Origin: Drosophila miranda
Lineage: Eukaryota; Arthropoda; Insecta; Diptera; Drosophilidae
Length of the DNA stretch: 64,000 bases
Assembly (NCBI RefSeq): GCF_003369915.1
Contig: NC_046675.1
Span: 6,262,001-6,326,000 of the forward strand
Direction: 5' to 3'
The stretch's first letter is position 1. Each line of letters opens with the position of its first letter. Below the pieces are notes generated by a model. It was given only the letters and a program-made list of their open reading frames with translations. It was not told the origin of the DNA and searched no databases. Shown here one piece after another: positions 36,100 through 49,988 of the stretch. The position numbers and the translations under genes are program-made.

Positions 36100-37145
36100 A
36101 TTTAAATTTCATATAAAATTCATAAAAATCGGCTTAAGCGTTCAATTAATTTGCGCTCACTCGCGCATTGATTTCGCATTGAATCGGTTTGGTTTTTATC
36201 GTCCTGGGTCCTGGTTGTATGTATGTGAGTTTTCCCTAATTTGATTTAACATTACCAGCAGAACAGTCTTGCCTTTCCCTAATGGATAGCTGCATCAGAT
36301 ATTACCAGTGTACGCCTCATAAATGTGGAAAGTAATACCGTAAGCCATGATGCCACAGCGAGGCGGCAGTACTGTTGCATTGCCAATGCAATTTCACCGA
36401 CTTAATAAGGCTCAAATGTCCTCTTTCGTTAACTGGCTGGAAAGTGCCCGCGGGCATGGTGCACACAGCGGGCTGTTAATGTGTAAACAACTGCCAACAT
36501 ATCAATGAGCAAAGCGGCGTCGGGGTCATGGGAGTAGTGGGCACTGTACAGGCCAAGCCAGAGAGGCAGAGAGGAAGTGAGGCAGTCAGGCAAAAATAAA
36601 GTGGCCAGAAGCCATGGCCCCGTTAAATGAGCAGTTAACATTGGCCGTTATGAACTTTAATATTAATAACCATTTATGCTTATGACAGACAATGAAAGCC
36701 GGCCCACACAACACCCAACCACCCAAACAGCCCGGCACCCACTTACCCCTTTCCGTTTCCGGTGTTCTGTTTTTGCTGTACAACCACAGCCCTAAAAATG
36801 CTTAGGGAATGGGGGCGGGTGTTCGGTCATACAGATGCATTTAAAAATGCTGCAAGTGTGCCAGTTAATATGCAGACCGACACGGGTCTTCATTACATGC
36901 CCCAAACACACACACACACACATGCACACTCACACATTGAGACAGACAGGGACAACATCAACAAAATAAACAACGAAAATGCAAAGCAATTAAAAGCAGC
37001 GCCGCAGAACATAGCGGCGGCATATATCGCACATAAAACATGAGCGCACATGCACATGATTTTGACTTTTGTCGGAGCTGACTTTTTACTAACACTATGT
37101 AGTCCTCTATCTCTGTTTTTCCCTTGGTACTGCCTTCTCTGTGTT

Positions 37146-37162
37146 GCGACTAGAAGATACCC
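37146..37162 (-). repeat. Inverted copy of the dispersed-repeat tail motif
   Basis: On the minus strand this reads GGGTATCTTCTAGTCGC, the same motif and spacing as the plus-strand copies. The rest of the element was not delimited. Confidence 0.4.
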
Positions 37163-37271
37163 GCTGTGAGGGGAGTACCACTGGGATTACAGAAGGTACA
37201 AGTTATGCTCCATTCGAACAGCACTGTAAAAAGAAGAAGCCCGATAGGATGGGATGGTAGCTATAGTGGCA

Positions 37272-37302
37272 GTAGATAGATAGATAGATAGATTGATAGA
37301 TA
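37272..37302. repeat. GATA tetranucleotide microsatellite
   Basis: GATA repeats with one TTGA interruption. Confidence 0.85.
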
Positions 37303-39657
37303 ACTAAAAAAGAATCAATGTATCACCAGCACAATGTATCATGAATGATGTATATAGTGAGCCAGTGAACGGATCGTACTATTTGCTTTTCGAATGAATC
37401 AAATTATGCTTCACCAGCTCTACCGTAAGAGATCCATCACTAATCCCTGATCAAGTTGTGCTATTCCCCAAATACTACCCCTACGAATAAATGCCCACGT
37501 TACATACACCCTCTCAATGCGGCATACCCCTAGTATTAAGCATTAACTGGCCACTGGACTGCCTGCTGAGGGCTACAAGTGGTCATCGGCTGGCTTTAGA
37601 GGGTCCTGTTTTCTGTTATGGCTCCCTCCTTTTCGGATGTTAGGTTGGGCCGCAAATGAATTTTTCGCTTCCGAGGTTAAAGTGCAGAAATCGTGCACAG
37701 AGTGTGTGTGATGGCAGCTAAATATTTACTAGCTCACACACACGCACGCACACGAACACCCACGCAAACCAAACAACACACAGATACACACAACTGGAGG
37801 CTGTGAAGTTTTATGAAAATGGCTGCCGCTACCTGTACGAGTGTGTGTGTGTTTGTAGGAGTAATTGTTATACGACAGTCGCGCTCACAATTTATTTTTG
37901 TTAATCAGCAGAGCCGCACATCCCAGTCGACGGTCACGCCCTCAAATACTCGAATGCTCGTGCACACATATGCGTGGCAAGTGGCAACAATTCGACAATT
38001 ATGTGGCATTTCCATTGCCGTTTTTGCTGTTCGTTTTTATTTTAATTAAAAACTCCCACCAGCCACCGCTCGCATGGAGCGTAGGATGCAAAAAGCGAAC
38101 AGGTTTCAGGCTTCCCAGCCAAAGCACCCAACTCCACGTGTTAGAATTTTTGATATTTATGTGCCTCCTGCAACACACCACCAGGCAGGCGGCAGGAGGC
38201 AGGAGTCAGCAGCTCGCCATTGCCCGGCGGCAAGTTCCACTCCGATAAGCATCTGCTGTTGCTGCCACAGGCTGCTGCTACCGCTGCTACCGCTGCTGCT
38301 TCTGTGGCTCCGATTTTCAGTGCGTTTCGGCGGTTTGTTCCGCAATTATGCAAATCCAAAGATCGCCACAGAGCGATATACCAAAATTCCATGCATTTAC
38401 AATTTTCTAATCAATGGAATTTTAATTTTAATTTCCAACGGAACCCAACGCCGGGAGGACTGCGGGCAGTCCTTGTTTGCAATGTGTCTTCCCAACTTTT
38501 TGTAATTGTGGTCGCAAAAATGGTTTAATTTGCTGTTTTCGGATGGTTTCTGTGGCCGTGGGATGAATGTGATATAATGCTATAGATATATGTACATTTT
38601 ACATTCATATTTCGATTCATAAAAGGAGTCAAAGGGCTGTGGCTATGGCTGTGACTGTGACTGTCACTTTCCTTTTCCAGAGAGCCATCGCCAGCTGAGT
38701 TTTCGATTAAAAGCGCAATGTTTCAATTAATTCAATCTCAGTGTGAAATGTGTCACTCACATGTCCTCCGAGTGGGAAGGAAAGCGCTTTGTTGCCTATT
38801 TATGGGGCAGTCCCCCATGAATGGCAGCGCTCTGAATTCATTTCATACTCGTATTCGTATTCATTTTAATTTAATCAGGCTGGTTGGCGGCGCCGTGTCG
38901 CTCGAGCATAATTAAGTTTCTTTGCGGAGCTTCGACCAAGGAAATCAGTAAGCCCACCCTCGTCTATAGCTCGACTAAAAGTTACCCAATTAATGGGAAA
39001 ATAAAACTGATTTATTTAATAGGGAGGATTATTCAATCTTTGATGCCAAAAAACAGATCTCCATATACTTTTGTGCAGATATTATTTTCTAAACTGCTTT
39101 TCGGTATTTTTTGTTGTCTTTTATTATTATCTCTTATAAGAAAGATGATTTTTGATTAAAGGTTTTCCTCAAAGTCTCTCTTACGTATTGAATTACTTAC
39201 AAAAAACATTTTGTCATAAGAATGAAACGTGCCGCCAGTATGGAAAGTATAATAATTTTCCACAAGTCTTCTGTTGCATACAACACGCCAGCACATGATA
39301 CCTTCGCTCTTTGCTTTTGTCGGATACGAAGGAAGCAAAGATATAATGGAGAGAAATAAAATAAATCAGACATGTGTACCATATTTTACTGTGGTGCTGG
39401 CCCCCATCGATAATGCAATATAACGTCCTGGCAGCAGCACGTTTTTTAACATTTAATTGAATAAATAATTTCCATATCACCCTGCACAATACCACAATAC
39501 AAGCATCGTTCAATTGACAATTTCAAATATTCGAAAGCGAACGGGAACGAGCATTTAAATATGAAAACATTTTCCACGCAGCATCTGCATATTGCATTTT
39601 GCCATTGTGTAATTAATTAAACATTTCCGGTGGCTCGTCAAAGTTTTCACTTAGCCT

Positions 39658-39699
39658 CCCCCCCCCCCCCCCCCCCCCTCCCACACACACACACACACA
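39658..39699. repeat. Poly-C run (21 C) followed by a CA microsatellite
   Basis: Uninterrupted C at 39658-39678, then TCC and a CA run to 39699. The exact length may be an assembly estimate. Confidence 0.85.
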
Positions 39700-42025
39700 G
39701 ATGAATGTCTATATATCAGGGAGGGTCCTTGGCCGAAAGTTTACCCTGAGAGTAATTAGACGACAAACTCCTCCCCGTACTCATAGTTGTTCGGGGTTGG
39801 GGTAGGGAGAACTCTGTCTGAGTGCTTAAAATGCTCCTTTGGCGTTAAATTTATGACAACCGCACATGTTGTTTGCCGCCTAAACAGTAACAATAACGGG
39901 CCATGAGGCAACAGCCAACAGCCAACAGGCAACAGCGTGCAACATAGGGCAAAGTCCGTGGTGGTGCGAGTGGGGTGGCCAAATGCTCGTTAGAAACTTT
40001 CTAAGGTTGTGGCGGTACACGGAACAGCTGCGCCGCCAAAATGGAAGGATTCTCCGAATTGTTGCATGCTTCCTCTTCCCTGATTTCTAAGGGCGGGGGC
40101 GGTGGTGGTCGGTCACAATGTTGCAAAAGCTGTCTGCCACGGCCACGGCTGATAAGCCCTGGCCCCTGGGTAGCGTACGCATACGCCGTCATGCACCGTG
40201 TGGTATGGTGTGGTGGTGCTGCTGCTGCACTGACGTGACCCCTAACATTGCAGCAAGTGCTCAAGTGGGTGTGGCAGCGAAATTTTGCTCCAAAGTAAAT
40301 TTATTGTTTTGCCCATTACCACTTAGTGTTGCCCTTGTTGCTGCTGTTGTTGTGCCTGTGTATGTGTATTGCTGCAAAACTCGCCCCAAAGTGCCGTTTA
40401 TTCTGATGCAAGCGAAGAACTTAAACTTTCTGCTGCTTCTGCTGCTGCATCTACTGTTGTGGTTGTGCGGCTCTGCTACCAAGGATGCAAATCTCCAATC
40501 TCTGAAGAGCTTTAACAATCTTCAAGTCCTGTAAATCCAAGGTAAAATTGCAGTCGATAATGAGTGCTTCACATTAATTAAAAACCAAATGAATGAGACT
40601 CATCCTGGCAAAATCTGAACGAGATGCAGCAGAAGCAGCAGCAGCAGCAGCTTACCTTCAGATTTCTTTTGTCTCACAAGTCGAAATTAATTGCACTGCC
40701 ACCGCAGCAATTGTGGCATCCGTGAAGGAGGAGCACTTGTTCCGGTTCCATTAGTGCTACCAATATCATTGGCGACCCTCGAAATTGCTGTAATTTCGAA
40801 TAGATAATGAAATGCAATTAGAAAGTGTACGACACACACAAACACACACAAAGATAAACACGTACACGGAGTGCCGGAGAGAGAGCAGGCGCCAGGGGGA
40901 AGAGAAGGCAGAGAAATAGAGAAAGACTGGCAACAATAACAGCAATTTAAACAGATTTCTCCCCGTACAACAAACCCCCTCCCAGCTCCTCCCACCAGCT
41001 GACTGGCTGACTGCCGCATAATGTGGCATAGAAGTTTGTAATTAAAGTTTGCCGAGGCCAGGTGACGGCCAGTGACGACGACGCCACGGGATATGGCCGA
41101 GCGCCCACACAATGCAACAGCAGCAAATCAATTTCCGCATCCTATCCGGATGCCGGGTCCGGCTTCAGCCTCAGCTCCGGCTCTGGCTCAGGACCATGGC
41201 TTGGTTCGGCTGTGGGCCTGTCAGGGGCGATCAGCATGGCAGAAAATAAAATTCAATTAACGCGCTTAAATTAAACTGCCACTTCCGGTTTTGATGACAT
41301 TTTCATAGCAATCCAAGGAGGCAGCAGGGGGCTGGGACTGGCTTCTGTTCTGGTCGAGCATGGTGCGGTTGTCCGGAGCTGCGGAAGGAAAAACTAGGAT
41401 GGATGCCTGCTGCTGGCGTTGTTTACTCCAAGCTGACATCTTGCGTTCTTTTAACGCCTTGCCTTGGCTGGGCTTGCCTGGGCTTGCACTGATGTTAAAT
41501 GGTAAATGGCCGACATAATGGCTGACCAACTGCGGCTGTCATTATGGCTGACGCTGCCCAGGCCGAGGCCAGTCTCTGTCCGCCTTAATGATAAGTAAAG
41601 CTTATTACGCGCTTCACTCTTGATTGACCAGCATCTGCGGGCGGGTCGGGGTTCTTGCCTGCAATAATAACTTGAACGGAGCGCTTCTTTTATGGGCATA
41701 TCTATCAAATGGATTCCCATTGTGGCTGGTACGTCAAAGTTGGACCGAACCATTGCTAACTTCATTATCGAGCCGCGCCAAATGACAAAAAATCATTGAA
41801 GCGTTCAGAAGTGATTAAACTAGAGATCTTCTTCGCCAAGTTCTTTGGTTGGCATCGAGTGGAGGCAGCCTTCTTGAATGCATCCAGCATTGGGGCAACT
41901 TCTTTGCATCCTCGGACTCTCCCCGGCCCACCCATAGATTTTTCTCTTTCAGAGATGCTCACGCTCTGGGACGGCAATGGTCTGGTCTGCTCGGGCGATA
42001 AGCAACTTTGGCAAAGCAACTGGCG

Positions 42026-42031
42026 TTTAAT
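42026..42031 (-). terminator. Candidate poly(A) signal (ATTAAA) of the minus-strand PDZ-RING gene
   Basis: TTTAAT on plus is ATTAAA on minus, about 120 bp beyond the stop codon. Confidence 0.35.
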
Positions 42032-42152
42032 TTAATTAGTACACAAAAACAAAAAAAATACGACTGGACCGGTCTGGACTGCCTAAAGAAAACGTCCCCT
42101 CCCAATGATAAGTGCATGGCCGTTGATTAAGTTGCCTGGCGGCACTGAATGC

Positions 42153-44396
42153 TCAAAGCAGACGAAAAGCGGATTTGTAGCAGCAGCAGTTCTCTCGTTG
42201 ATGCTGATGCTTCTGCTGCTGCTTCTGCTGATGCTTCTGCTGATCCTTGTCCTGGTTTAGCGTCAGTTCATCATCAAATCGCAAGGTGCACTCGCTCGGA
42301 CAGCAGTAAAGCAGAGAGGCAGAGGTTGGCTTTGTTTGAACAACCTCCTCCGGCGAATTCTCCGTCCCGCATTTACTCAGAGTGACAGAAGGTGGTGGGG
42401 TCTCTGCTGCTGGTAGTTGGAGCGTGCTCGAAGATTCATTGACATTGGGTGGCATACACTCGTGTAGGGGACGTTGCGCAGGGGCGATGGGTCGACTTTT
42501 TCCAATGAAAAGGAGACTGTCGGACGACTGCGGACGAGTTGGCAAGTAGCAGAAGGAGACGGAGCCGGAGCTGTGGCTACTGCCGGACTCCTCCCCCTCC
42601 TCCCCATCGCCTTCAACTTGAACATTACTCTCTCCATTGGGCTGCCCTTTCAGCTTAACTGTTGCATGCCGTAAATCATTTGTTGAGAGTGAAAGATGCC
42701 CCAAAATTTCATCATGTGACGGATGCATTGTTGTCGTCCTTGGTGTCCCTGTCGGCTCCGCTAGCTCTGCTGATTGTATCGTTCCATTGGAGGCATTGAA
42801 GTTGTCTGTGGAATTAGTGCGCAGCAGTGTGGCAGCATTGGAATCGAAGAGATTCTCCAGCGGGTCGCTGCGACCCTCCAGCAGCTTGGTTAGAAATTTA
42901 TTCGTTGGCAGCAGCGGCCTTCGTTTTCGCCAAATGCTTTGGTCAGCATCTGTTTTCGCCGGCTGCGGCACGGCTGCGACTGGGACTTTGGTGATGCCTG
43001 CGAAGAGCTTTTGTCGCAATTTATCTTCCGAGCGACACATCTCAAAGGCATTTGCTATGGTGAAGTAAATCTGTTCGGCCAACAAGGCCCGTCGCGGCGT
43101 GTAAAAGTCCCGGCAGACGGGACAGCGCTCGGCCCGAATACGGCAATCGACGCAGAGCACATGTCCGTTCTGACATTGCATGGCCGGCGGAGTTATGGTC
43201 AGATTGCAGATGGGGCACTCGATGAGGCGCAGTATACTCTCCAGGGCAATGGAGAGCCGTCTTAGGCTGGTCGGCATGGGTGCACAGCATATGCTCTGGT
43301 GAGTTTTTGATAAAAGAATTTCGGTTTTGAGTGTTCAATCGGACTTACTTACATTCTTATCACAGTCCTTTTCGCAACCACTGTTCCAGCACAGGATTGT
43401 GACGCAGTCCTTTTGGCTCTTAACTATTTTGGCCACATCTGCGACTCGCAGGCCAAGGACATCTACTCCATTGACCTGAAATGTGTTCAAGTATTTAATT
43501 CTTGTTGGGTAATTGATTAGTTTTCCTCTTTTTAATTTTCCTTAATCAAAATCATTAAAAACAAAGAATTAATTAATCAATTATTTTGTAGGCACAAGCA
43601 CAGCAGCCGCATTTACATTTTCAAGTTCAAACAAACTGCTTGCTTGACAGTGAACTGCTTTGGCCTGCTTGCTTTCTGCTAAACCACTTGCCTGCGCTCT
43701 GTTAACTCAACCTGTTAATCACTGTTAAGCCAAGCGCTGTTATTGCAGCCGCTGCAAGTCGTTCAAGAGTTTTGTTTGTTTTCATTATTGATTTAGCGCT
43801 AATTAATCTTTTCCGATTTACCTGCGTTAAATATTACGTATAGTCGTTGGTACGGACCGTCCGAACGCAAAAGCTGGTTCTGAATTCACCAACTGTTTCA
43901 GGGTTTTGGTGAGTGTTTTCTATTTTCTACACTCATCTGATAAAACTACTATGAACGTTTCAATCAATTAAGCAAACCAACAATCAGTGCCAATAATGAC
44001 AGAGTCTAGTATTTACATACAATATATGCAAATTTAGATGTCATAAGAGATTTATAAAGTAGTGTGACCGATTATATCTTACCTCTAGAACACAGTCGCC
44101 CGTCTTGAGGCCGCACAGTGCTGCAGGTGTGCCCGTGGCCACCTCGCAGACCTGTTTTATGTGAACACAATATCGGATTAAAGATCGTAACAGGATCTGC
44201 ACTTATCGTTGCCACTTATTACCCATGGATAGGGATCCCACTTGCTGCGTGTCAGATGAAACCCGTAGTTCTCAATGCTGGGGGCAGCACGTGGTATCCT
44301 CAAGAGTCGAACGGAAGATGTCGCTGCTTCGTTGTCTTTGGCTTTACCTTCGGTAGAAGCTGCATTTGGCTGTGTGCCACGGTCCGTATGTTTCAT
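42153..44396 (-). CDS. PDZ-RING protein, probable SIAH-type E3 ubiquitin ligase (minus-strand paralogue)
   Basis: Exons, in order of transcription: 44396-44223, 44151-44083, 43475-43353 and 43295-42153. All junctions are phase 0, GT-AG, and give 502 residues. A PDZ-like domain (about 28-115) has WDPYPW, then TGTPAALCGLKTGDCVLEVNG and LGLRVADVA, the usual helix and GD turn. A C3HC4 RING (149-183) has CPIC, CQNGHVLCVDC and CPVC, the SINA/SIAH arrangement. The rest is Ser/Pro/Gln-rich and probably disordered; no TRAF-like domain is visible. RING domains of this type recruit E2 enzymes; the PDZ would select substrates or membrane partners. A paralogue is transcribed divergently from 49989. D. melanogaster relatives may be CG6688 and CG34375 (memory, unverified). 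Confidence 0.85.
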
Positions 44397-47300
44397 TGTT
44401 TCTAATCCTCAGAGATCTCGCGTTGCATTCAGCCCAAAATCCACACGGAACCACAAAAAAGTGGCTAGCGCGAGACGTGTTCAACCTGCGCTCTCACCTG
44501 GTAAACTGTTTTCAGAGTCTGTATTTTACTTTTTCGTGCAAGTCTCGCGCGTCTATGTGGGCCGCCTGAAAAGTTGCCGAGCGCTTTGGGCCGACGCAAT
44601 CGGCTATGACAACAAATTTTGGCTTCAGCTTTTGGCCGCGCTCACAGCATCTCTCACCAATTAGCCCTCGCCCGCTCCGCGGCTTCTATCTGGTGTCTGT
44701 GTGTTGTAAGTTGTCGGCGCCGAATTGTGGCTGCGACCAGGGCCGCCAGATTCGCTGGCTGACAGCAGCAGCCAGCCAGCAGGTTGTGCGCATGGAAATT
44801 AGTCTTACGAGTTCGAGTGCAAGTATGTGTGCTTGCCGCTTGCCTCTTGCCGCTTGTCGCTTTCTGGGGCTAAGTAAATATTTGAACTTTTGTCTTGGGA
44901 AGAAAGACATATGCAGCTTTTGTGTGCGCTACCAAGATAAAGGTATGTTTTGACTCGGAAATGACTAAGGAATGATATGTATTCGTGATAGGGGGAAAAC
45001 AGAAGTACATAACTATCAATGGAATATAATATTCTCTAACATTAGCTGAAATTACTTGAAAATTCTTAAAAACGAACGACAATGTATGATAATATCCACC
45101 AATTTTGGAATACAGCACATTTCAAGCACTCACCTTACTACCGCATTCTCTACTCTGTTGAAGCTCTGTTTATTTGCTTAATTTTTGTGTGGCCTAACAA
45201 CGCCCAAAATGTACGAGCATGTTTATTTTCGACATTGTAATTCAATTTGAAAATAAATATGATTATTTTTTAGCTTAATTGCGTGTCGCATGTGCCAGTG
45301 CCAGGCCAGTGTCGAATGGTAATGTATTGTCATTGACTGACGCACAAATCAGAAGGAGAAATGAAAACAGCAACCGGCTGGGGGGCGTGGGTTAGGGCTT
45401 TGGAGGTGTCAGGGCAGGATAAACATAAATAAGGGGCCCTAAAGTAAATACCTGTGCCCAAAAGCCAGCCTCGTCCATTAACCCTAACAATGATAACTGA
45501 TGGAAATTGGCAGCTGACAAATGGATTTGGCATTGCCACCAAACAACCGACCACCGCTCCAGCATTGCCCCAATTGACTTTCGCTTTTTTGTTGCTTTTC
45601 ATTCATTGTTTTTCTGCCATTAGATGGGGCCATTTCTGTTTGGCGCTTAACGGACATGAACGTGCATAGGTTGCTGTCCAAATAACATTGAAATTGGTAG
45701 GTAATTTCATTAAATTTTGCGCCCAGCTAAATGACCCTGGCCTGGGTGGTGGTGTGGGGTTAGGGTGATGTGCTTGTGCGGCTTGGCTTTTGATTTCGTT
45801 TTCGGTTTTCAATTTGCGAGTTCAATTAGATTTGATTTGAATTTATTTGTGCTATTCAGAATTGCCTGGCATTTGAGTGGTGGCCACAGAAGCGGACGGC
45901 AGCCGACAGCCATCAGCATTGTCAAAATTAACCAAATACTTACAAAGCCAATAACATCAAATTTCATTGTTCATGCTTCTCAATGCGCCGGCCAGAGACG
46001 CGTCCGAACTCCTACGCGTACTTTGTAGTTTATGGCACGGCAGCAAAGTCAAGCATTGACTTTTATTAATCGGGCCAGCAATTAGCCAAGAAGCTGGCCC
46101 GGGCTCAGAGGCAAATGGCCCAATTCAAGTGCAGTCACGCCATGAGCCAGCTCCATTTGGATGGAGGTGGCTGGTGCTCAAGGCATAGGTTTATTTATGG
46201 CTTACAAGTTTGAAAAACCGTTCGAAAGCTTGCGTTCAGCCTGCGGAGCTTTGCCCGCAGAGGGCGCTGTGCGTCGCTCAGGTGTGCTCTGCGCTGCGCA
46301 GACGCCGGATCGTCAGTCTTTCAGTTTCTTCACAACGCTCAAGCAGTGCGCACGCGCCGACCCCGCAAGTTCCGCAAGCAGACGCGAAGTGCGTGGCGCC
46401 GGCGCCCAGACCAAGATATCATCGAATTGAGACATCAGCCCCGCGTGTGTGTGTTTCACTGCGAGGGTGACGAAGCGAAAAGCCGCAAAGTTCACAAGGA
46501 AAATTGTGAAAATTGATTTTCACAGGAAGGCGCTGAAGCAGAGCCAAGCCAAAAGCGTTGTGTGCTCATCTACTACAAAAAAAAACAAAAAAGCGGTGCG
46601 TGTGTGTTCCATCAAACATAATAATTGTATTAACGATTGTTCGGTCAAGCCATACGAAACTTTTGCTGTAAAAATTATACCTCTCTAATGGGCCACATGA
46701 CCTTACGCTTTCGGACAGCCCTGAGGCCATTGTCGGTGGTCTGGTCGGGGTCTGGGTCTGGTCGCTTTGGTAACGTTGTCTCAGGTCAAGGCGGCAGCTA
46801 CCTCACAAACCGCCTCATAATTGCTCCTCGCCCCACGCTCTCCATTCCATTCCTTCAAAGCGGAAGTGTAACGCACAATTATAATCGCATTTCGCATAAT
46901 TAAAGACATCAAACAAGTTTGTTTAGCCGGAGCTATTCTATTTTGATTCTCATTTCCTGCTGTACGTACGAAAAAATAACAGACAAACGAAACGAGTCTA
47001 AATTGTGATCAGAAAAGCGCTCATAAATCATAGACGGGCCTCTCCGTGCCTCTACGCATGCGCCATGCAATGTTTGTGCGAATTTCACACTCTGTGCGAA
47101 ATCCAAACAAAGTGGAGACAAACAAAGGCAGGAAACCGAAGCTGTGGATACTCTTACAGAACTATTGTCTGTAGAAAAATATTAACTACTGGCTTATGGC
47201 TATGGAGATTGGATCCTTAAGAGATTATTGAGCAACAAACAAGTTCATCCCACAAAGACTTGAGTTTAAACTAATTTAAATAAAAGCATGGACATAACAC

Positions 47301-49988
47301 ATCACGATCGGAACGACTACCTTTTTCTGCATTTCAAACATCTGTTCACGATCGTAATACCCTCTACAAGGGTACACATCATACAGAAAAAAACCCAGGC
47401 ATATTCAATTGGAAATTTACACGGCAACGCAAGACTCAGTCTTGCTAATTGTGGGCTGAGTCAGACAGAGACAGAGATTGAGTCACAGCTAAAGAGAGAG
47501 GGAGAGAGAGAGAGAGAGTCAGATGCAGCGAAACGTCAATGGCGCATGCGCAACAGTTTTGCCCGCTTTGGGGTTTCTGGGTCTCTGTCTCTCTGCCGCC
47601 TCGTCTCCGCTCTGCCGCTGCCGCTGCCGCTGCCTCTGTTTCTGTCGTACGTTTTCGCTTGCGGTTTCTTTCGTGTAATTGTGACGCAATTTTCGTGTGA
47701 GTTTGTTTTAGTCTCGCTCCGTCAGCCCCGTCCCCCGATCCCCCCTCCCATGACACGACTTGATATAGTACTGAAAACGAAAGCGGCAAAAAATCAGCTA
47801 AATCTGCGCTACAGATGCAGCTACAAGCATAGCTGTTTCTGCCGTGTGCAATGTGCATTACCTTCAAGTGGCTGTTGGCTGGTGGCTGGCGGCTGGCGGC
47901 TGGCTATCCGACGACTGACTTCCAGTTAGTTGCAATTCGCACGCGCCTAAGCACAGTTCGCTTCCGACAAAGAAATACACAGCAAAAATATAGAGGAAAC
48001 TTTACGGTATAAATGTGGCAATTAATTAATAAAGTTTGGCTTCAATTGGAGCGTTACCATTTTAGGGAGGGGGGAGTGTACGCAGGCGGGTCTTCCTTTA
48101 GTTGGGGTTTCGTAATTGTTTGCTAACTGCTGCGCTTCATTGACTTTTGGCCAAAACAATGGCCGAAACGTGGCTTTCTGTGGTTGTTCTCCTGCTCTCT
48201 GTGTATTTTCGGTACTCGGTTCGCGGTTCCCGCGCATTGATGCAACTCCGCATCGCAACGGACCTGCTGCGGTTGCCCACTCAGCCGGAGCCGGAGTCCA
48301 CAACTGTTGGTGGTTTGTAATGGTCTTTTGTATGGAATGGTCTTTTTGGGCGCAACTTTAATTAATTTGTGCGGCTTTGAAAAATAATTAAATCAGTTTC
48401 TTAATTGCCCTTAACTTTCGGGGGAAGCTGGAAAGTTGAGAACAAAACGAAAAAAAATAATTAAAATAAAAACAAAAATCCATGCATAATACATAATTGA
48501 ATAATGGCCAGACACAAGTATCAATCGCTTTTAATTGCTGCAACAGCTTATTTTCGATTTATTGTTTAATAATTTATTGAACGTTTCTTTTTTTGTGCGC
48601 TCACTTCACGCCGTCGACGTCATAGCCGATTTCATGGCCAATGTCAGTAAGAAGTGAAGTGAAGTGCGCTCAACAAGTTTGTTGTATCTGTATCCGCGTG
48701 CGTAGATAGAGAGAGCAAAAACAAAAAAAAAACCAGATACATCACAGTCGTAGATACTTAGATACTTGAACGCAGCGCTGAAAGAGTTTCGAGTGTACGA
48801 ATAATCAATTTGAGAAAGATGAGAATCTTCTCAACTGATAGCCCAACGACGACGACGAACCGGAGACTGACGCACTGCGGAGACTGGCAACGACAATGTC
48901 GAATGACTAGACGAAAGAATCTGGTTTGCGAAGGCGCTGCCAGGTGCAAATAGAACTCGTACTGTCTGTAGATTGCTTCTGGGTCTCGTTATCGCCTTCG
49001 ACTGACGACGACGACGACAATGTTAGAACGGGGCTTGTATGTTTTCGATGAGATACGGATACAACATCTGCGTCTGCTGTCTCATTATCGACTTCTACAT
49101 ACATGCACATGAAATGTGGCTCCCATTTTCCCTGCACTTCTCCCATTTTGCCAGACATTGAGCTTCGGTTGCGGGTTGCGGGTTGCCGGTCTGCCCCAGG
49201 GTTTTAATTGATTTTCTGTAGTTTGTTCAAGTTTTCAAGAAACCCCTTTTTTCTAATGTTTGGCCTGCGGGAACTGCGAAACTTTTGATTTATGTGAGCA
49301 AATTTCGAGCACTTCGGGCCGCCCACGGTGGCGTATGCGTAATTACGGCCTTTTGGGTGGCAAAAGTTTTTCCGGGCCAGCTCTGGTAGCAGCTTTGCTA
49401 ATTAATTGCGCTTCGGCGCAGCTGCCGAAAGGTGAAAGAATTGCCCACAGAAAGGTGCAAATGATACAAGTGGTTGCCCCATCAGGCACACACTGGCACA
49501 CACACACCCACGCATGTATAATATATACAAGTGTGTGCGCGCCTGTGTACGTGATGGGAATGTCAAAAGCAGGATGAGGCCTCGAACCGATGACACGCCC
49601 ACTCAGCAAGGGAAATAAAACAGTTTGGCACCATTTTTCACAGGCAAAACTAAGCACGAGACGTTGTGGCGTACCCTCCCCTCTCTCCTTCTCTCTCTAC
49701 GAGTATGTGTGTGTGTCTGTGCAGGTAATTAGATGTGTGACTGTGTGTGTGTGAGTGTGAGTTGTCTGGCAAACGCCTCAAGTGTTGAAAATTGGCCAAA
49801 TTTATGTCGGCCCAAACAGTGTTATGTCTGGCCTCTCGGCAGTGCGGTGCGATGCGGTGCGGTGCGGTGCGTGTGTGCCGAGACATAAATTGCATGAAAT
49901 GCCACAGACGTGTGTGACCTTGAGAGATTCTGGATTTAATTCAAGACAATTTCTCCGTTTATTCGCAGTTGAAACTTGAACGACGAGG
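44397..49988. other. 5.6 kb between the divergent PDZ-RING genes
   Basis: Both promoters and 5' leader exons should lie here. A strong acceptor (ttattcgcag at 49968) just before the plus-strand ATG indicates at least one upstream non-coding exon for that gene. TCAGTC/TCAGTTT initiator-like sites occur at 46313 and 46321. GA repeats lie at 47489-47519. Frames of up to about 210 codons show no domain. Confidence 0.5.
47489..47519. repeat. GA microsatellite
   Basis: A GAGAGA-rich run in the divergent intergenic region; potential GAGA-factor sites. Confidence 0.75.

Larger units (their letters stand above)
34959..42152. other. Intergenic, 7.2 kb between lmd and the minus-strand PDZ-RING gene
   Basis: Starts with the lmd 3' UTR (signal at 35366). 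No supported gene follows. It includes CATTCG and GATA repeats, a long poly-C tract, CA tracts and an inverted copy of the repeat tail at 37146-37162. A 138-codon frame at 40118 is mostly low-complexity Leu/Cys and is not supported. Confidence 0.5.

Noticed and set aside
40118-40534. 138-codon plus-strand frame with hydrophobic runs
   Set aside because: The hydrophobic runs are translations of CTG/GTTGCTG repeats, and there is no signal peptide or domain logic.
47288-47929. 213-codon plus-strand frame
   Set aside because: Contains GA-repeat translation and no domain; not preceded by promoter or splice evidence.
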